NCBI RefSeq assembly: GCF_014385065.1
Contig: NZ_JACRTA010000001.1
Span: forward strand, 372,001 to 436,000
DNA length: 64,000 nt
From: Lentihominibacter hominis
GTDB taxonomy: Bacteria > Bacillota > Clostridia > Peptostreptococcales > Anaerovoracaceae
Reading direction: 5' to 3'
Position 1 is the stretch's first letter, and each line of letters begins with the position of its first letter. The notes beneath the pieces were generated by a model, which saw only the letters and a list, made by a program, of their open reading frames with translations, made no database searches and was not told the origin of the DNA. This document shows positions 44,349 to 53,148 of this stretch, one piece after another. Position numbers and translations under genes: made by a program.

Positions 44349-44768
44349 TTAATCTTCCCACTCATCATCTCTGGTAATACTGAATATAACGCCTCCGCAA
44401 GGTGTATACGGCGGCCCTGCATGAGTACAGTAAGTTTTACTTTCGCCTGTTATCGCCTGAAGGTGATCCAACTGTTCTCTCTTCATATGTACCCATCCCT
44501 GTCTGAAATGCAGATTGTCCAAAAGACCGTAACATACACACGGACAGTCTTCCATACGTATCTCATCATTAGTTCCCGCTGTAGTTATTACAAGAGCTAC
44601 GTCACCTTCCTTATAAAGAGGACATACGCCTCTGATCTCAGATACGGTAAATGTTGTCTTAACGGTCTTGCCCTCTGCTTTTTTCTGTAAAGCATATTCC
44701 ATCATTTCTTCCTTGGTATAAGTCTCATGGAACTTTTGGGGTTCTTTGATGTAATCAGCCGGTTTCAT
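44349..44768 (-). CDS. Small Cys-rich TIGR04076-like protein, first gene of the hyu operon
   Basis: 139 residues from ATG 44768 with GGAGG upstream; a longer frame to 44882 has no site. VKTTFTVSEIRGVCPLYKEGDVALVI, MEDCPCVCYGLLDNLHFRQGW and THAGPPYTPCGGVIFSI give a pattern of paired Cys and a GD motif like TIGR04076 proteins. No membrane segment. The gene opens the operon (small Cys protein, larger Cys protein, NCS1 permease, HyuA, HyuB, saccharopine-like). The likely role is an accessory or gamma-like subunit of HyuAB, by position only. Confidence 0.6.
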   Translation of the reverse strand: MKPADYIKEPQKFHETYTKEEMMEYALQKKAEGKTVKTTFTVSEIRGVCPLYKEGDVALVITTAGTNDEIRMEDCPCVCYGLLDNLHFRQGWVHMKREQLDHLQAITGESKTYCTHAGPPYTPCGGVIFSITRDDEWED

Positions 44769-44882
44769 AATTAATACCTCCTTGTTAATTAATTTGTCGA
44801 AAACATTTTTAAATTTTCTGTATATTAAGAATAATCTAAAAAGCTCACTTATCTGCAACCCCCAAAATAAAAAAATTTTCAC

Positions 44883-44910
44883 AAAAAAGTAAAGTCAACT
44901 TTGCTTTTTT
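44883..44910. promoter_or_regulatory. 28-bp dyad over the hyu operon -35 region
   Basis: AAAAAAGTAAAGT (44883-44895), CA, then ACTTTGCTTTTTT (44898-44910): 13-bp arms with one mismatch and a 2-bp centre, far too tight for an RNA hairpin. On the minus strand it contains TTGACT, a fair -35 for the hyu operon, though the matching -10 is poor. Read as a candidate operator. Confidence 0.45.
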
Positions 44911-44979
44911 ATGAAAATATTAAAAACTTTAAAAAACAGGTAACTATGGTATGAACCGTGAAAACAATTTATTTCAGAT

Positions 44980-45016
44980 AAGAAAGAGGCTGCAGCCATT
45001 TTATTGCCGCAGCCTC
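44980..45016 (-). terminator. Terminator of the MerR-methyltransferase gene
   Basis: GAGGCTGC (44986-44993) and GCAGCCTC (45009-45016) form a perfect 8-bp stem with a 15-base loop, followed on the minus strand by TTTCTTATC. It is 6 bases after the stop codon. Confidence 0.75.
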
Positions 45017-45022
45017 TCCTTT

Positions 45023-46267
45023 TCAGAAAACATATTCACCCGATTTAGCTATATAATTATAACAGATTATCTCATCACCTTTCTCATGAAACGGAAACTC
45101 ATCTCCTCCTCCCGGATCGCGCATAAGCTCCGGTCCTTTGCTCTCTACCATTTCGTATCCCATATTCCCTATTATCCGTTTATATTCCAACATGCTGCTT
45201 ATCCTGCCTATATCCGAATGAGGATATTCGGACTTGATATTTTTTATAGTTCTCGAGGATTTTTTGTAAAAAAACATAGTCCCGAAAATAAGAGATCTGA
45301 CCTTCATATACTTGTAAAGCTTCTCTATAGGGTATGCTTTATGAAAAAACAGAAAATTGCTTGACGAAAAATCATCTATGAATATATCTATACTGTCTTC
45401 TTTTATAGGCAGCTTCATACTGTCATCCAGTATGTAAAGAATATTAGGCTCCTGATCAAGCTCATCTATCCTGTTTTTCATGTGCATCAGCATACTTCTC
45501 GAACTGTACACGACTATATATCTGTTTTCTTTTGAAAGGAATCTGGCATTTTCAAAGAGAAATCCACATGCGAATCTATCTGTAGTTATAAACACCTTAT
45601 CCTTTATCTGCTTGAAAGCTGTTCTCCCTGTAAGCCAATGATACGCTTTTATCTGCAAATTGATGAACTCTGTGCTCAGATCTTTTATAAGAGTATCCAA
45701 AGAACTTTCAGGTATATTAAGTTCGGGGCTTTCACTCAATACAAGAATTCCGTCCTCGATTACAGCCGAATAACCGCATGAACACTGCAAAGTGCCCGAG
45801 ATTATCTGATTCTTTTCTATGTTGGCATTATTAAAAGAAAGAGATCTTCCACAGTCAGGACAGGCCAAGAGGTCAAGAAACGACAGCGATACTCCTGTAC
45901 GCTTATTGCTGTTTCTTATATTGCTTACCTCCATAATAGACTGATCTATCATACTGACTTTCTGTTCAAGCTCAGATATGTGACTTCTGATCTGCCCTTT
46001 CTTTTCCTCCAGCATATCCATAAATGTATTGTTTGTCTCATGATCCTTAAACTTAGTCATACGTTTTATGGACAAAAGCGTGTTGACTTCTTTCAGACAA
46101 AAACCAAAGCCTTTCATTTTCTTGATAAAAAGCATATCATCCCTGCACTTTTCATCAAAATCATACTGACTGCCGTTTCTGTCAGGGATTAATAACCCTA
46201 AGTCTATATAATATCTTACGTTTGCCGGAGTCGTATTAAACTCTTTGGCAAATGATCCAATCTTCAT
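45023..46267 (-). CDS. MerR regulator fused to zinc ribbon and degenerate methyltransferase domain
   Basis: 414 residues with a clear three-part build. Residues 1-70 are a MerR winged helix (IGSFAKEFNTTPANVRYYIDLGLL). About 75-118 are the dimerisation coiled coil (EEKKGQIRSHISELEQKVSMIDQ). About 130-175 form a Trm112-like zinc ribbon (LLACPDCGRSLSF, then TLQCSCGYSAVIEDGILVL). From about 200 onward a class I methyltransferase-like fold follows: ILDDSMKLPIKEDSIDIFIDDF matches motif IV, but the Gly-rich SAM motif I is absent (RYIVVYSSRSMLM). This suggests a sensor built from a former enzyme, binding SAM or another ligand. It is transcribed toward the hyu operon from its own promoter, which carries a MerR-style dyad, and is probably the operon regulator. 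Confidence 0.8.
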   Translation of the reverse strand: MKIGSFAKEFNTTPANVRYYIDLGLLIPDRNGSQYDFDEKCRDDMLFIKKMKGFGFCLKEVNTLLSIKRMTKFKDHETNNTFMDMLEEKKGQIRSHISELEQKVSMIDQSIMEVSNIRNSNKRTGVSLSFLDLLACPDCGRSLSFNNANIEKNQIISGTLQCSCGYSAVIEDGILVLSESPELNIPESSLDTLIKDLSTEFINLQIKAYHWLTGRTAFKQIKDKVFITTDRFACGFLFENARFLSKENRYIVVYSSRSMLMHMKNRIDELDQEPNILYILDDSMKLPIKEDSIDIFIDDFSSSNFLFFHKAYPIEKLYKYMKVRSLIFGTMFFYKKSSRTIKNIKSEYPHSDIGRISSMLEYKRIIGNMGYEMVESKGPELMRDPGGGDEFPFHEKGDEIICYNYIAKSGEYVF

Positions 46268-46327
46268 GAAGCTACCTCACCGATATACTGAATCCGATTT
46301 TAAAATAAACGTAAACTTTCATGTTAT

Positions 46328-46356
46328 ATTATATATTCTTTATTAAGAATTTTCAA
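46328..46356 (-). promoter_or_regulatory. merR-type promoter with operator dyad in the spacer
   Basis: Minus-strand TTGAAA (complement of 46351-46356), 17-bp spacer, TATAAT (complement of 46328-46333). The spacer is almost entirely ATTCTT-TATT-AAGAAT (46335-46350), a perfect inverted repeat in the place where MerR proteins bind. The spacing is 17 rather than the usual MerR 19-20, so autorepression is more likely than activation. Confidence 0.6.
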
Positions 46357-46369
46357 ACTTTTTATAAAA

Positions 46370-47035
46370 TCACTTCCATTTGAAATTTTCTCTGCCTGCC
46401 CCGAGTTCAAAATGGTACTTAGCTATTCCAAGATCCACTTTACTGTAAAAACCTATTCCTGCCTTTGCCGTCACAGTATTTTCCTCCAACGAAAATCTGA
46501 ATTTCTGTTGATTCATAGCTGTAGGAGCCAGCAACGCTGCATCAACTCCCTTTACAAACCACTGAGGTGTAATCTTTCCGGTTTTCATTACACGCGCTCT
46601 CGGTTTTGACTTATGAGGAATTCCCTGAGTCAAGCCATATCCTACAGCGATTACAAGACACAGCTTTTCTCCGGCCGCTATTGTGAAATGAGCTTTTCTT
46701 TTGCTATATGTCATTGCGACCCAACATGTATTCATTCCCAGAGTTTGAACATACAGCGCGATTTTCTCTCCCCAATAGCCGCATTTCTCATCCAGATCCG
46801 GATGGTTATCACCTATCAATGCTATATAGTTATTGACTCCTGAAAACTTTCCGTAATGAGCCATCAAGCTGTTAAATGCCTCCGGCTCATTGAGAATCAC
46901 CTGCATATGAAGTCCGCTTTGTTTATTGCATTTTTCAACAAAGGACAGCAGATCCTCTTTTACCTTACCTTCTATTGGTTTATCTGTATATGCTCTTACC
47001 GAATGCCTTTCTCTCATTGCCTGTAATAATTCCAT
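46370..47035 (-). CDS. Nitroreductase-family flavoprotein
   Basis: 221 residues from ATG 47035 with GGAGGG upstream; a longer frame to 47077 lacks a site. MELLQAMRERHSVRAYTDKPI is the classic nitroreductase N-terminus (FMN-binding RHSVR), with LLAPTAMNQQKFRF near residue 165 as the FMN pocket. TLGMNTCWVAMTYSKRK is a mid-chain helix. The family uses FMN and NAD(P)H and reduces nitro compounds, quinones or enones. It stands alone between two terminators; substrate unknown. Confidence 0.9.
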   Translation of the reverse strand: MELLQAMRERHSVRAYTDKPIEGKVKEDLLSFVEKCNKQSGLHMQVILNEPEAFNSLMAHYGKFSGVNNYIALIGDNHPDLDEKCGYWGEKIALYVQTLGMNTCWVAMTYSKRKAHFTIAAGEKLCLVIAVGYGLTQGIPHKSKPRARVMKTGKITPQWFVKGVDAALLAPTAMNQQKFRFSLEENTVTAKAGIGFYSKVDLGIAKYHFELGAGRENFKWK

Positions 47036-47082
47036 ATTTTTCCCTCCTGTAACGGATTGATTATAACATGATTTCAAATAAA

Positions 47083-47119
47083 AAGATCATTGACACCATA
47101 ATCACTTGCCAATGATCTT
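47083..47119 (-). terminator. Terminator of the BenE-carrier operon
   Basis: AAGATCATTG (47083-47092) and CAATGATCTT (47110-47119) form a perfect 10-bp stem; minus-strand transcripts continue into TTTATTT. It begins 14 bases after the carrier stop codon at 47133. Confidence 0.8.
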
Positions 47120-47132
47120 CAAATTTTTTCTG

Positions 47133-48365
47133 TTACCGTTGAATTTCTTTGCCCCACTGCTCACGTTCCATGCACAGCGATACGATCAGTCCGAAAACAA
47201 CAGCCCACACAGGCGCCCCTATGCCAAAGAGCGTCACCTTAGACAATCCTATGAGAAAGGCAGCTAATGCACCCATATGAAATTTGCCTGCTCCGAAAGC
47301 TCCCTGAAGAGAGCTGACAAGAAGCCCTGTCATGGCAAGACCGCATATAAGGTCTATCACTGTCTCGGGAAGCTGCATGATAACAGGTATCAATATTCCC
47401 GAGAGAACGCAGACTATCATAACTGCACAGCAGTAAATCACTGCGCCTACAAAGCGTGTCTTTTTTTCTCCTGCATCCTTTCCTGCCAGTATAGCTATGA
47501 CAGGACCTGCCAGAGATATTGTATGCCCGATGCCGAATGCAGCTAAAACCGAGCCTATCCCGCTGAGAGTAGTCACTGTATTAAGAGGCATATCATATCC
47601 GTTAGACTTGAGGACTCCATACCCTTTAAATACATCTGCCAATGCCATTATAACAAGAGGCAGCGATACTGTCAGTGCCACGTTTCCCGAAAAATCGGGC
47701 ATCACTATATAGGGATATGACAGCCCCACAGCTCCATCATCAAAACCCCCGCTGAAGCTGCTGCCATGTATGAATACAGCGCAGACTATCCCTGCCGTCA
47801 GAGCAATGATATGAGGAGGTACTTTCTTGGTTATAAGCGGAAAAACCACAAATGTCCCGGCTATTATGCAGCCTGATAAAGGGTCTTTTATTATTGAAGA
47901 GACTATATCCAGACCATAGCTCATAAACACTCCCGCCACCATTCCCAGCACTACGGGAAGAGGAAGATGCTCCCCTATCCACCCCATAAGTCCTGTTGCT
48001 CCTATGGCGAATAAGGCGACTCCCGCTATTATGAAACCTCCCACCATTTCTGCTATGGAGAATTCCTCAAACATAGGCGCCAGAACAACTATAGCGGTAA
48101 GTGACGCAGCAAAGTAAAAAGGAGTTCTGTAATACAGACTGGCAATAATAGAAATTATTCCTCCCACTGCCATGCTGCACATTACGAAAGAGGCTGCCTG
48201 CCGGGAAGTCAGTCCTGCACTGTTTGCCACAGAGGCCAGCATAGGTATGGCTCCCGACAAGACAAACACCAGAGAAGTCAGCGCTGCGAAAATAGAACAG
48301 CTGCTGCACTTCCAGTCTGCCTTAAGATCTCTGAATCCCTTACCCGGCTCAATCAGCGGACCCAT
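47133..48365 (-). CDS. BenE-family benzoate/aromatic-acid:H+ symporter-like carrier
   Basis: 410 residues, about 11-12 hydrophobic helices. The helix pattern and FGIGHTISLAGPVIAILAGKDAG and LTSLVFVLSGAIPMLASVANSAGLTS-type segments fit BenE/NCS2-like proton symporters for benzoate or nucleobases. Its start overlaps the amidohydrolase stop by 17 bases, so the two are translationally coupled. It could export the product or import the substrate of that enzyme. It is the last gene before a terminator. Confidence 0.78.
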   Translation of the reverse strand: MGPLIEPGKGFRDLKADWKCSSCSIFAALTSLVFVLSGAIPMLASVANSAGLTSRQAASFVMCSMAVGGIISIIASLYYRTPFYFAASLTAIVVLAPMFEEFSIAEMVGGFIIAGVALFAIGATGLMGWIGEHLPLPVVLGMVAGVFMSYGLDIVSSIIKDPLSGCIIAGTFVVFPLITKKVPPHIIALTAGIVCAVFIHGSSFSGGFDDGAVGLSYPYIVMPDFSGNVALTVSLPLVIMALADVFKGYGVLKSNGYDMPLNTVTTLSGIGSVLAAFGIGHTISLAGPVIAILAGKDAGEKKTRFVGAVIYCCAVMIVCVLSGILIPVIMQLPETVIDLICGLAMTGLLVSSLQGAFGAGKFHMGALAAFLIGLSKVTLFGIGAPVWAVVFGLIVSLCMEREQWGKEIQR

Positions 48366-49995
48366 CGTAAATCACTTTCCCTTCCGAAACCGTCATCACT
48401 ATAGGTATCTTGCAGATTTCATCAGCGGCAACCTGAAATATATCTTTGCCCAGCACTACAAAATCTGCATATTTCCCCGGTGTTATAGAGCCAGTAATAT
48501 CCTCGGCAAAATCTGCATAAGCCGCATTTATGGTAAAGCTGCGTATCATCTCTTCAACTGTTACTGCTTCATCTTTGTTAAGAACACTGTCGGGATCTGA
48601 CCAATCATCCCTGAAATCACATCTTGTAACGCCCATCTGTATAGCCGTAAGCGGCGCAGGAGGGAATGTCACAGGAAAATCACTTCCTGAGGCCAACAAT
48701 ACTCCCGCTTCATCCTTAAGACTTCTCATAGGGTACTCGTGTTCCGCACGCTCCATGCCAAGATATGGCGCTTCAAGACCGTAGAAATAACCTTTTTCCT
48801 TAGCAAACCAATATGGATTTGCAGAGGCTATTACTTTCTGCTTTTTCAGCCTGCCGTAGTCAGCCTTATCCACTATCTGCATATGAGCACCTACAGGTCT
48901 GATATTAGGCCTTCCGTTTTCCCTCTCGGAATATTCAAGAGCATCCAGCATCTGAGCCACTGCAGCATCTCCGATGACGTGACTGTGAGTCTGAAATCCG
49001 TTTGCCTCCGCCCATTTAAAATGCTCCCTAAGCTGTTTATCTGTCCAGATAGGTTCACCTATATAATCAGGCCTGTGAGCATACGGCTCTTTAAGATATG
49101 CCGTAGCGCCCTCTATCACACCGTCCAGCAGCATTTTGACGCTCTTAACCTGAAAATGGCCATCTTTATTACATCTTTCTCGTTCTTTAATATATTCGTC
49201 ACGTATCCCATCTATGGACTCAGGTCTGGTCATAAGTGAACCTCGGATCTTTATTCTCAGTTCTCCTTTACTATCCATCTCTTTATAGCACTTTAGATCA
49301 TTGGAATTAAGTTCCACCATAGGATCATGTACCATGGTTATGCCGAGACTTCCCATCAGATCTTCCAGAAATACCACAGCTTCCTTGATTTTTTCAACTG
49401 AATATATAGGCTTTATAGCATGAAAAGGCGCCTGAGCGTTTTCCCTGAATGTCCCCGCCAGCTCACCTGTATCAGGATCCAGTTCCACCACACCTCCGTC
49501 TATGAGCGTATCTTTCGTTACTCCGGCTGTCTTTATAGCTTTTGAATTTGCCCATATGGAATGATGATCTCCTGAATCGAGGACTATAGGTATGTCAGTC
49601 GTTATCTCATCAAGCCATTCTTTTCTCGGCCCCAGATCGTCAAAATACGTATTTATCCATCCTACGCCTTCTATAAAATCCGTATCAGGATGCTTGCTGT
49701 AAAAGTCTTTTATAGTCTCAATGCAGTCTTCCTTTGACTGAGCTTCCGCAAGATTCACCTTAAACAGCAACTCCTCAGCTCCCTGTAGAGCGTGTATATG
49801 AGAATCTATGAATCCCGGAAGCACCATATTACCGCCAAGATCTATGTACTCTGCATCCGGTCCCGCCTTTTCACGTACCTCCGTTTCCGTTCCCACAGCT
49901 GATATCTTATCACCTTCGACGCAGAAAGCTTCCGCCCACGGACACTGTTTATCCACTGTATAGATTTTTCCGTTACCGTAAATTTTTTTAGTCAT
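48349..49995 (-). CDS. Amidohydrolase (YtcJ/Amidohydrolase_3 family), second copy
   Basis: 548 residues from ATG 49995 with GAGGGG upstream; the in-frame start at 50037 lacks a site. PGFIDSHIHALQGAEELLFKVNL holds the first His pair, KSVKMLLDGVIEGATAY is the lysine-ligand region, HSHVIGDAAVAQMLDALEYSE and ASGSDFPVTFPPAPLTAIQMG carry the further ligands and catalytic Asp. It is a paralogue of the 28.2-kb enzyme, with matching length and motif order but clear divergence. It sits with two permeases and a BenE-like carrier, so it probably hydrolyses an imported amide or ring compound. Confidence 0.9.
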   Translation of the reverse strand: MTKKIYGNGKIYTVDKQCPWAEAFCVEGDKISAVGTETEVREKAGPDAEYIDLGGNMVLPGFIDSHIHALQGAEELLFKVNLAEAQSKEDCIETIKDFYSKHPDTDFIEGVGWINTYFDDLGPRKEWLDEITTDIPIVLDSGDHHSIWANSKAIKTAGVTKDTLIDGGVVELDPDTGELAGTFRENAQAPFHAIKPIYSVEKIKEAVVFLEDLMGSLGITMVHDPMVELNSNDLKCYKEMDSKGELRIKIRGSLMTRPESIDGIRDEYIKERERCNKDGHFQVKSVKMLLDGVIEGATAYLKEPYAHRPDYIGEPIWTDKQLREHFKWAEANGFQTHSHVIGDAAVAQMLDALEYSERENGRPNIRPVGAHMQIVDKADYGRLKKQKVIASANPYWFAKEKGYFYGLEAPYLGMERAEHEYPMRSLKDEAGVLLASGSDFPVTFPPAPLTAIQMGVTRCDFRDDWSDPDSVLNKDEAVTVEEMIRSFTINAAYADFAEDITGSITPGKYADFVVLGKDIFQVAADEICKIPIVMTVSEGKVIYDGSAD

Positions 49996-50065
49996 TTTAT
50001 TCCCCTCATATAAATTATTTAGATTTTTCAAAGGCAACCCATAAGCCTTTTTTTATCCTTGATTA

Positions 50066-51712
50066 TCAATCCTCTTTATGCGCCGGATCCCATTTCTTTC
50101 CTGCTGCAAACAGTGAGACTCCCAGAATCAGCATTACTACTCCGCCCCATCTTGCGATCTGAATCATCTGCCAGAAATCGCTCATTATGCCGGAACCATA
50201 CATATCAAGATAATATGCAGGTCCCCAATCTCCTTCATACCAAGCTAAGAAGAAGGAACCCAGAAATGCTATAGCTCCAAACATCAGGAAGAATATGCCG
50301 AATCTGCCTATATCCCCTTTAGCAAGCTTTGTCTTCGGATTAATCGGGCTTCCGTCAGGATCGTTCTTATTAAGTCCTCCGTATATCCATTTGAATATGG
50401 GATAGCAAACCACCGCAGCTATTATTGCGATGAATCCTAACAGGAAATACTCTGTGCCATTTACCAGAAAACTGATTATTCCTATTACCAGCGGACCTCC
50501 GCATATGTACACAGGAGCCAGCTTATTCTTAACATAGTACAAATCTCCTCGTTTCTCAACAGGGTAATCTTTTCTTATCTTAACATAAGCGAAACTCAAT
50601 CCTACATATGTTACGAATAAAATGGGTGACAGTATTGTGACCAATATCTCAAAGTTAAAGTTCACCAGTATCAGATTTACGGCCGCCAATATCAGTATCG
50701 GCCATACAGGCACCTTTCTCTTAGGAGAAACCTTGGAAAGGAATTTAGGACAGAGGTTATCCTGTCCCAAAACCATAAATGATCTGGATGCCGTGGCTAT
50801 TGATGCATTAAAAATAGCAAACTGCGCGATTACCGCCACTATCATGAATGCGGCTCCCGCCCAAGGTCCTATATGCTGATAAAGCACTGATGAATAATCT
50901 ATGGTTATTCCCCACTCAGTCCAAGGTCCGGTGGACACTATTCCGCCCAATGTAGGAAGTATATAGCTTAATGCTATTATAACGATACCCAGCTTCATCC
51001 CCTTTGATATTACTTTAGGATTTTCTATCTCTCCTCCAAGGAATGATATGGTAACGTAGCCACAGTACATCCATACTCCCACAGCTATACCTGTTCCCCA
51101 GCTTGACATTACGCCTTCTCCCTGGGGTATAACAGGATCCATAGGATTGTACTGCCAGTTTGCCATACCTACAAAAGCCACTGCAGCAAAAGCAATAAGT
51201 ATGATAACACTGAATATAGTGCTCAGTATGCTCACCTCCTGCAGACCTCTGAGATTGACAATCGTAAACAGTATTATTATGGCTGCTTTTATGATAAAGA
51301 TCATAGCAGGCGACATAGAGACAAACAAACCTATGTAATCCATTGCCAGTACCACGTATGCCGACCCTGTCAGATAAGCTGCCATCGACATCCAAAATCC
51401 GAAAGAAAAGCCCCAAAATTCTCCGAAAGCCATCTTTGCCCATACATAGGGCCCTGATTCAACAGGCGCCAGATTAGTGAGCTCCGAACAATATAAGCCT
51501 ATAGGCATTGCCCACATGAGAGGGATTAATACCAGAAGTATCAGTGTAAGCCCCGGACCTGCCGATGATATCATAGTCTCAATGCCAAAGGCGCCGCCGG
51601 CGCAGGCGCAATAGATTAAAAACGTCATTGCGCCTAATGAGAATACCTTTTTCTTAAGACCGGGCGTGACATCGGTAAGTACTTGCCCGCCGGTATAACT
51701 GCTTTTAGCCAT
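50066..51712 (-). CDS. APC-superfamily amino acid permease
   Basis: 548 residues with about 12-14 hydrophobic helices, starting FLIYCACAGGAFGIETMISSAG. APC features include LAPVESGPYVWAKMAFGEFWGF and a long C-terminal part (VKIRKDYPVEKRGDLYYVKNK, then two helices near 460-540). It is longer than the 29.9-kb APC carrier and belongs to a different subgroup. GGAGGATAA precedes the start. It lies 26 bp after the GPH transporter and 70 bp before the amidohydrolase in one operon. Confidence 0.9.
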   Translation of the reverse strand: MAKSSYTGGQVLTDVTPGLKKKVFSLGAMTFLIYCACAGGAFGIETMISSAGPGLTLILLVLIPLMWAMPIGLYCSELTNLAPVESGPYVWAKMAFGEFWGFSFGFWMSMAAYLTGSAYVVLAMDYIGLFVSMSPAMIFIIKAAIIILFTIVNLRGLQEVSILSTIFSVIILIAFAAVAFVGMANWQYNPMDPVIPQGEGVMSSWGTGIAVGVWMYCGYVTISFLGGEIENPKVISKGMKLGIVIIALSYILPTLGGIVSTGPWTEWGITIDYSSVLYQHIGPWAGAAFMIVAVIAQFAIFNASIATASRSFMVLGQDNLCPKFLSKVSPKRKVPVWPILILAAVNLILVNFNFEILVTILSPILFVTYVGLSFAYVKIRKDYPVEKRGDLYYVKNKLAPVYICGGPLVIGIISFLVNGTEYFLLGFIAIIAAVVCYPIFKWIYGGLNKNDPDGSPINPKTKLAKGDIGRFGIFFLMFGAIAFLGSFFLAWYEGDWGPAYYLDMYGSGIMSDFWQMIQIARWGGVVMLILGVSLFAAGKKWDPAHKED

Positions 51713-51738
51713 ATCAAGTTATCCTCCTTTCAGCCTTG

Positions 51739-53148
51739 CTATAAAATTCTTTCAAGCCCTGTATCGTCAGTCTCTTCCCCTGCTCTCTTCTTATCGAGCT
51801 GTACTATCAGCCTCTCATAGGCCTTCTTTGAAAGCGGATAAGCCATACAGCAAAGCGCCCCTAATATAAATGTTGCGATAGGTATTCCGAAAACTATATT
51901 GGCTATTCCCGTCACTGTTCCTTCACTCTGTACAGGAAGAGCCGGATCATATCCAACCATAGTCATGGTTATAGTAAGAACCTGAGTGCCCAGAGCAGTC
52001 GCCAGAGTAAACACAAATGCAAGCATTGAAAGCAGTGAACCTTCTTTTCGCTTTCCGTACTTATACTCATAAACCTCGCTGAGGTCATATATAAGCGGAT
52101 ATATCAAAAGCCAGTAAGAACTGTTTCCAATGCCAAATACTGCTAAAAGAACAAGCAGCATAGGGAAGGATGTCACCCCAACAAAGTACAATACGATCAT
52201 TCCCGCTGCGCTTAAGAGGAAGCATATTGTAAAAGCCTTCTTCTTATTTATCCTCATTGCCAGCGCCGATATCACAAGTGTCGTTATCATCGCCACAAAT
52301 ATGTTGATAAACATTGCCTGAGACATCTGGGCCTCGCTCATGCCTGCATAGAACAGTATGTAGTATATGAGTCCCGACTGAAATACGATGTAGCCTATGG
52401 CAAACATTGCCACGAACCCTATTATCCATCTGAAAGGCTTTAGTTTAAGGATCTGCCAATAAGTCTTAACAGGGTTTCTTTCCTTTTCTTCCTGCATGAG
52501 AACTTCCATAGGAAGTTCTTTTCCTTTAGTTGACTTCCATGTGATGAGAATAGCTATTGCGCAAGCCGCTGCCAGAATAATAGCGAAGTAGCTCCACGCT
52601 TCTCCCTCTGTAGCTCCTCTCTTTGCGAAAAATGCCACTGCTGTAAGAGGCAGTGATATTCCTATGATGTTACCTATGCAGTTAAAGATTCCCGCAGGAG
52701 TTCTGAGCTTAGTTCTTTCATCGTAATCTGAAGTGAGTTCAGGCCCCAAAGCATTATATGGTGTGAGAAACGATCCGTAGCCTATCCATACTACCAACAG
52801 CATTGCCAGATAAAATACGAATGCGCCGCTCTCTCCGAATCCGAATGGTCTGAAAAGCAAAATCATGCCTATCAAAAGCAAGACAGCGCCCATCACAAGA
52901 TACGGTCTTCTTCTTCCGTATCTGCTTCTTGTATTGTCACTCATAGGACCAATACATAGTCCGTATACTGCTGATGCAATGGTAGAAATAGAAATGATGA
53001 TTCCTGCCTTACCTGCGCTCAAACCTATAATCGCAGTAAGAAAATACAGCATGTACATGACTATAAAATTGTAAGATGCAGCGTCCGCTAATGATCCAAA
53101 TGCATATCCAAAAATAGTTTTATTGGACAGTTTGTTTGTTTTGTTCAT
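51739..53148 (-). CDS. GPH-family MFS transporter
   Basis: 469 residues from ATG 53148, with GGAGG eight bases upstream; a frame to 53223 has no site. Twelve hydrophobic helices, with IGPMSDNTRSRYGRRRPYLVMGA between helices 2 and 3, the hallmark of the glycoside-pentoside-hexuronide:cation symporters. GPH members carry sugars, glucuronides, betaines or isoprimeverose with Na+ or H+. It is the first gene of an operon with an APC permease, amidohydrolase and BenE-like carrier, divergent from an AraC regulator. Confidence 0.9.
   Translation of the reverse strand: MNKTNKLSNKTIFGYAFGSLADAASYNFIVMYMLYFLTAIIGLSAGKAGIIISISTIASAVYGLCIGPMSDNTRSRYGRRRPYLVMGAVLLLIGMILLFRPFGFGESGAFVFYLAMLLVVWIGYGSFLTPYNALGPELTSDYDERTKLRTPAGIFNCIGNIIGISLPLTAVAFFAKRGATEGEAWSYFAIILAAACAIAILITWKSTKGKELPMEVLMQEEKERNPVKTYWQILKLKPFRWIIGFVAMFAIGYIVFQSGLIYYILFYAGMSEAQMSQAMFINIFVAMITTLVISALAMRINKKKAFTICFLLSAAGMIVLYFVGVTSFPMLLVLLAVFGIGNSSYWLLIYPLIYDLSEVYEYKYGKRKEGSLLSMLAFVFTLATALGTQVLTITMTMVGYDPALPVQSEGTVTGIANIVFGIPIATFILGALCCMAYPLSKKAYERLIVQLDKKRAGEETDDTGLERIL

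Noticed and set aside
44883..44910. 28-bp dyad as a terminator
   Set aside because: A 2-base centre cannot form an RNA loop, and the real terminator of the upstream gene is at 44980-45016; kept as a possible operator.
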